A DNA stretch of 64,000 nt from Archegozetes longisetosus (lineage: Eukaryota > Arthropoda > Arachnida > Sarcoptiformes > Trhypochthoniidae). A program made the translations under genes and the position numbers. The notes under the pieces are model-generated. The model did no database searches. It saw only the letters and a program-made list of their open reading frames with translations, and was not told the origin of the DNA. Below, piece after piece: positions 61,014 to 64,000 of the stretch (the first letter of the stretch is position 1; each line of letters begins with the position of its first letter). Location: positions 5,008,573 through 5,072,572 of the forward strand of contig JAEMBT020000004.1 of NCBI GenBank assembly GCA_018873245.2, written 5' to 3'.

Positions 61014-63849
61014 ATTTTATTGATTTATTCCAACTATAACTGAATATCTTATACAAACAAAATCAAAGACAAACGACAACACAAAAATTTTCTAATTTCT
61101 AAATTTGAAACCTTAGCTAAATGCAAAATATAAAACATTAAAACCAATATTAAGATTGAAATGGAAATTTGAATGTTAATTTCTGTTGAGAAAAAAAAGA
61201 TGAAGTGTTGGCGCAGTAACTGGCAGTCAGTTTTTGACATACCACAACAGACCAAAATGAAATTCAATTGATAAAAGGCAAACAAATGATAAGGAAGATG
61301 ACGAATAAAACACTCAGAAGGTGTTAGTTCAACTGTTTATAAACTCTATTAGACGGAATAACTTAACAGAAACAAGTTATGAATATTGTATAAGTTTAAG
61401 TTGAAAAGAAAACAAGTAATAAAACTACAAACGATTATAATATTATTGAGAATGTGACAAAAAATGGTTCACTCGTACAACGTTAAAGTTAAACAAAATG
61501 TAATAAACTTTAAAAATGATTGCTTTAAGGAAATCTAGTGAAATCTAGTCAATGTGAAAGTAGGAAACACTTGCCAACAGTTTATTCAACGAGAACAGAT
61601 ACTCGCATCAATTAGCATTATATTCACATTTACTTTAACTTATTTACGATTACATCAAATATTATTATCATTTCAATTCTAACGCTTTTTGCCATCGATT
61701 CGGAAACTTGAAACCCAAAAGAAAAGGTCAACATCGAGTTAGCTTCTCAATAATCTATTATTTTCATAGCTTTAACATTGCTTTTTTAGTCAATCATATT
61801 TTCACTTTGCTCTCAAAGCTAACGCAGTAGAATTGATTTGAATAATTTTCTATTTTTAGTTCTTAAGCTTCTAATACTAGGAAAAGAATCTGATCTAAAT
61901 CAAATAACTTTGGAAACAGCAAACGCCAACATTGTTATTGATGAATGATTTTTAAAAATCCTAGAGTTTAATGCAAATAGCATCTGACTCCAGTTGAAAA
62001 CTTAATAATTGCAGATAGCAACAAGATAAAAGCCGTTGCTATGTCAATCTCTTAGTCATACACGTGAAATTGTTGCCAAATTTGATTTCTAGTTTGCTTT
62101 CATTACTATATTGAGTATTCTATAAGTTTTGCAACATCTTCAGATATTATGCTCTGATGGAAACATGTCATGAGAGCACATCACTTTTGCTTGCTATCAA
62201 CGATTGTTAAGCATTAACGTAAATCATGTTAATAATGAGTAAAATGAGACTTAAACTTCGCGATATTGTCCTGAAATATTAATGCAAACAAACTTGTGAA
62301 TAAAGAATCAGTAAATAGTGGCAATTATTGTCAGATTGACTTATGAATACTGAAATAAATAATAAAATCAATTGTGATCCTCTTAAGTTTTAGGTTGAAG
62401 TGAAACTTTTAAATTACACAAGTCAATCCACGAAATAAGGTTAAATCAGATTTAATTCGTTTTTACAAATATCTTATATTTGGCTTGATTAACTAAATCT
62501 TAATTGATTTTAGAAGTTTTGCGAACATTCGAGACTTCGTCAGAAGAGTTTAGGACTTCTGAACTTAATTTTTATTATTTTATATCACGTATGTTGCTAT
62601 ATTATAGCTTCAACTTGACTTCAAATTTTCAATACAATTATAATTAATTCCTTTTAATTTCAAACAAAATGTTATAACTCAGGTAATATTAGATACATAA
62701 GGTTTTAAATAAGGAATCGATTCGGTATTTTCATAACAGGATAGATTTTATTTGAAGATTCAAATCCATTGAACTGGTTCCAGAATATTTGATTTGAACA
62801 AACTTCGATTTGAGTCAGTTAAACAATTTCTCGATTGGTGAAGATGACAATTTTTAATGAGAATAACTGGATTATTATCTAAAATAACTTGCCCTCTGAG
62901 TAAAGGTTTGATTCAGTTTTTTTTATCGCTTCATGTCATACTGAATAAAAAATGGTTTGTAAGAAGTAATCTAAAGAACGTTCAACGGCTAAATTAATTA
63001 TTGTAAAGATAATTATAAATTAAGTCCATTAACTTTTAAGCTGAGGCATGGAAGTTATCTTAAGATAGTTTGAGATATCAGATTTGAACCCAATCTGTAG
63101 TCTTTTGAAACAGATTAAGTATTAATTTTGAGTCGTGAATACAGAAAGTGCCGACAGCCATGCGCTCAATTTAATTATTAAAATATGCAAATCATCACTA
63201 AATTATTTATGCACAAAGTGACAACTTTAATATTGATCACTTTGATCCATTAGTCCATCGCATAAATTACCTTAAATTATGAGAGAATCCACTTTTGAGA
63301 TAATTTTGCAATTCCTAGTTTTTATTTGAGAAAATTAATTAACTCAAAATCAAACTATTTTGACTTGATTTGAAAATATTTATTGATCTGTAATCTCAGG
63401 CACGCCATATCGAGAAATCATAAAATTAATTGAGTGAAAATGACAGAAAAAAAGACAAACGTAGAGAACTCGTGAAAGAATTGAAATATTTGGCAGATGA
63501 TTCACTCTCGAAACTAGTTCTTAACTGTAGTGGACTTGATCTAAATGGAATGCGTCTAATCTTGGGATGTAAACTTCCGCCAAAAGTTGTTAACTTCATC
63601 TCAAATATCTAACTATGATTCATATAATTGGAAATAGTCCGCAATCAACCTATAGTAGTATCTAATATTGAATCTGTTCGAATAACAAGTTAGTCAACGG
63701 AAAACTAATAACAACGGAACAATTTGTTTATTAGTCATCAATTCAAAGTGTTATGCTCAACAAACGAGTAAATTATATAAAATGATAACTACATAGAGGT
63801 ATCTGAAAAATAAAATTGGCTCAATTCGGATGATTCAATTGACATAACA
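61014..63849. other. Intergenic region, right side
   Basis: About 2.8 kb with no firmly supported exon. Its first part is upstream of the FMO gene. A 60-codon plus-strand open stretch at 63430-63612 reads like a hydrophilic-to-hydrophobic protein segment, but it begins at TTG directly after a stop and has no splice partner, so it was not called as a gene. Confidence 0.45.
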
Positions 63850-63941
63850 TTAATTATTAGATTGATTTTCGTGATGCTTATGAGCAGTTTTCTTCTTGGA
63901 AGATATCAGAAATGAGTGAACGGTCGACTCCTTTAGCGAAT
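63850..63941 (-). CDS. Possible 3'-terminal exon, gene runs off the window
   Basis: On the minus strand a strong acceptor (TTCTATCTTGCAG) ends at 63942. It is followed by 92 nt that stay open in one frame (entry phase 1) to a TAA at 63850-63852, coding for a short Ser/Lys/His-rich tail (SSKKKTAHKHHENQ). An AATAAA on the same strand (TTTATT at 63726-63731) would end the transcript. The rest of the gene would lie beyond 64000. A competing reading on the plus strand (ATG at 63912 to a donor near 63969) is possible, so confidence is low. Confidence 0.35.
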
Positions 63942-64000
63942 CTGCAAGATAGAATTAATTATTTCGATAAGTAACTATTGAAAAGCGATTAAAATGACAT

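Noticed and set aside
63079..63100. tRNA T-loop-like word (minus strand GGGTTCAAATC)
   Set aside because: The flanks form a simple hairpin, and no acceptor, D or anticodon arms could be placed.
63430..63612. 60-codon plus-strand open frame
   Set aside because: Follows a stop directly, starts at TTG and has no convincing acceptor; kept only as a remark.

Overview
The window is eukaryotic nuclear DNA, AT-rich, with compact protein-coding genes cut by mostly short GT-AG introns (58 to about 100 nt is common, a few reach 0.8-1.1 kb) and long gene-free stretches. The gene set (ITM2/BRICHOS, chordin-like, matrix metalloproteinase, PDCD10, Gemin7, MSH5, flavin monooxygenase) is animal. The small introns and small intergenic promoters would suit an arthropod such as an acariform mite, but the taxon is an inference: no rRNA, tRNA or mitochondrial marker was seen.

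Layout. 1-4444 holds no gene. 4445-7726 (+) is a secreted chordin-like protein with three VWC domains. POLD3 (8111-9804, -) and a Gemin7-like SMN-complex subunit (9974-10492, +) share a 169-bp head-to-head promoter. 10493-14719 has no gene. 14720-18203 (-) is a 773-residue secreted protein: signal peptide, a very long disordered charged middle, and a C-terminal phospholipase-A2-like cysteine domain whose catalytic-pair Asp is Gln. 18204-27016 is a gene desert with a nested MITE and a long (AG)n tract. 27017-27558 may be a broken small secreted gene. MSH5 (28492-31134, -) is a single uninterrupted exon.

The right half is denser: MFSD1 transporter (34032-36137, -), ITM2 (36875-38856, +), PDCD10/CCM3 (39837-41093, -), ribosomal protein S19 with a 5'TOP-like tract (43078-43772, -), DNAJC3/p58IPK (45883-48089, +), a secreted matrix metalloproteinase (48563-50609, +), a dead Tc1/mariner-type transposon (50687-51913), an unrecognised small multi-pass membrane protein (51952-52713, -), MUS81 (52916-54871, +) and a flavin-containing monooxygenase (55662-61013, -). 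A possible 3'-terminal exon lies at the right edge.

Most multi-exon models were checked by splice-phase arithmetic: exon lengths sum to a multiple of three and every junction restores the family alignment. The exceptions are MUS81 (one missing base in an A run) and the FMO exon 56123-56263 (shifts at up to three places, each beside a short homopolymer). Because these defects cluster within about 3 kb while the other long genes are clean, local assembly error is as likely as gene decay. The genes do not form an operon or a pathway cluster. Three of them (POLD3, MSH5, MUS81) serve DNA replication or recombination, but they are far apart and their neighbourhood is probably incidental. I found no clearly new system. 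The least ordinary items are the disordered/PLA2-like secreted protein, the ITM2 homologue whose released peptide lacks cysteines, and the orphan membrane protein.
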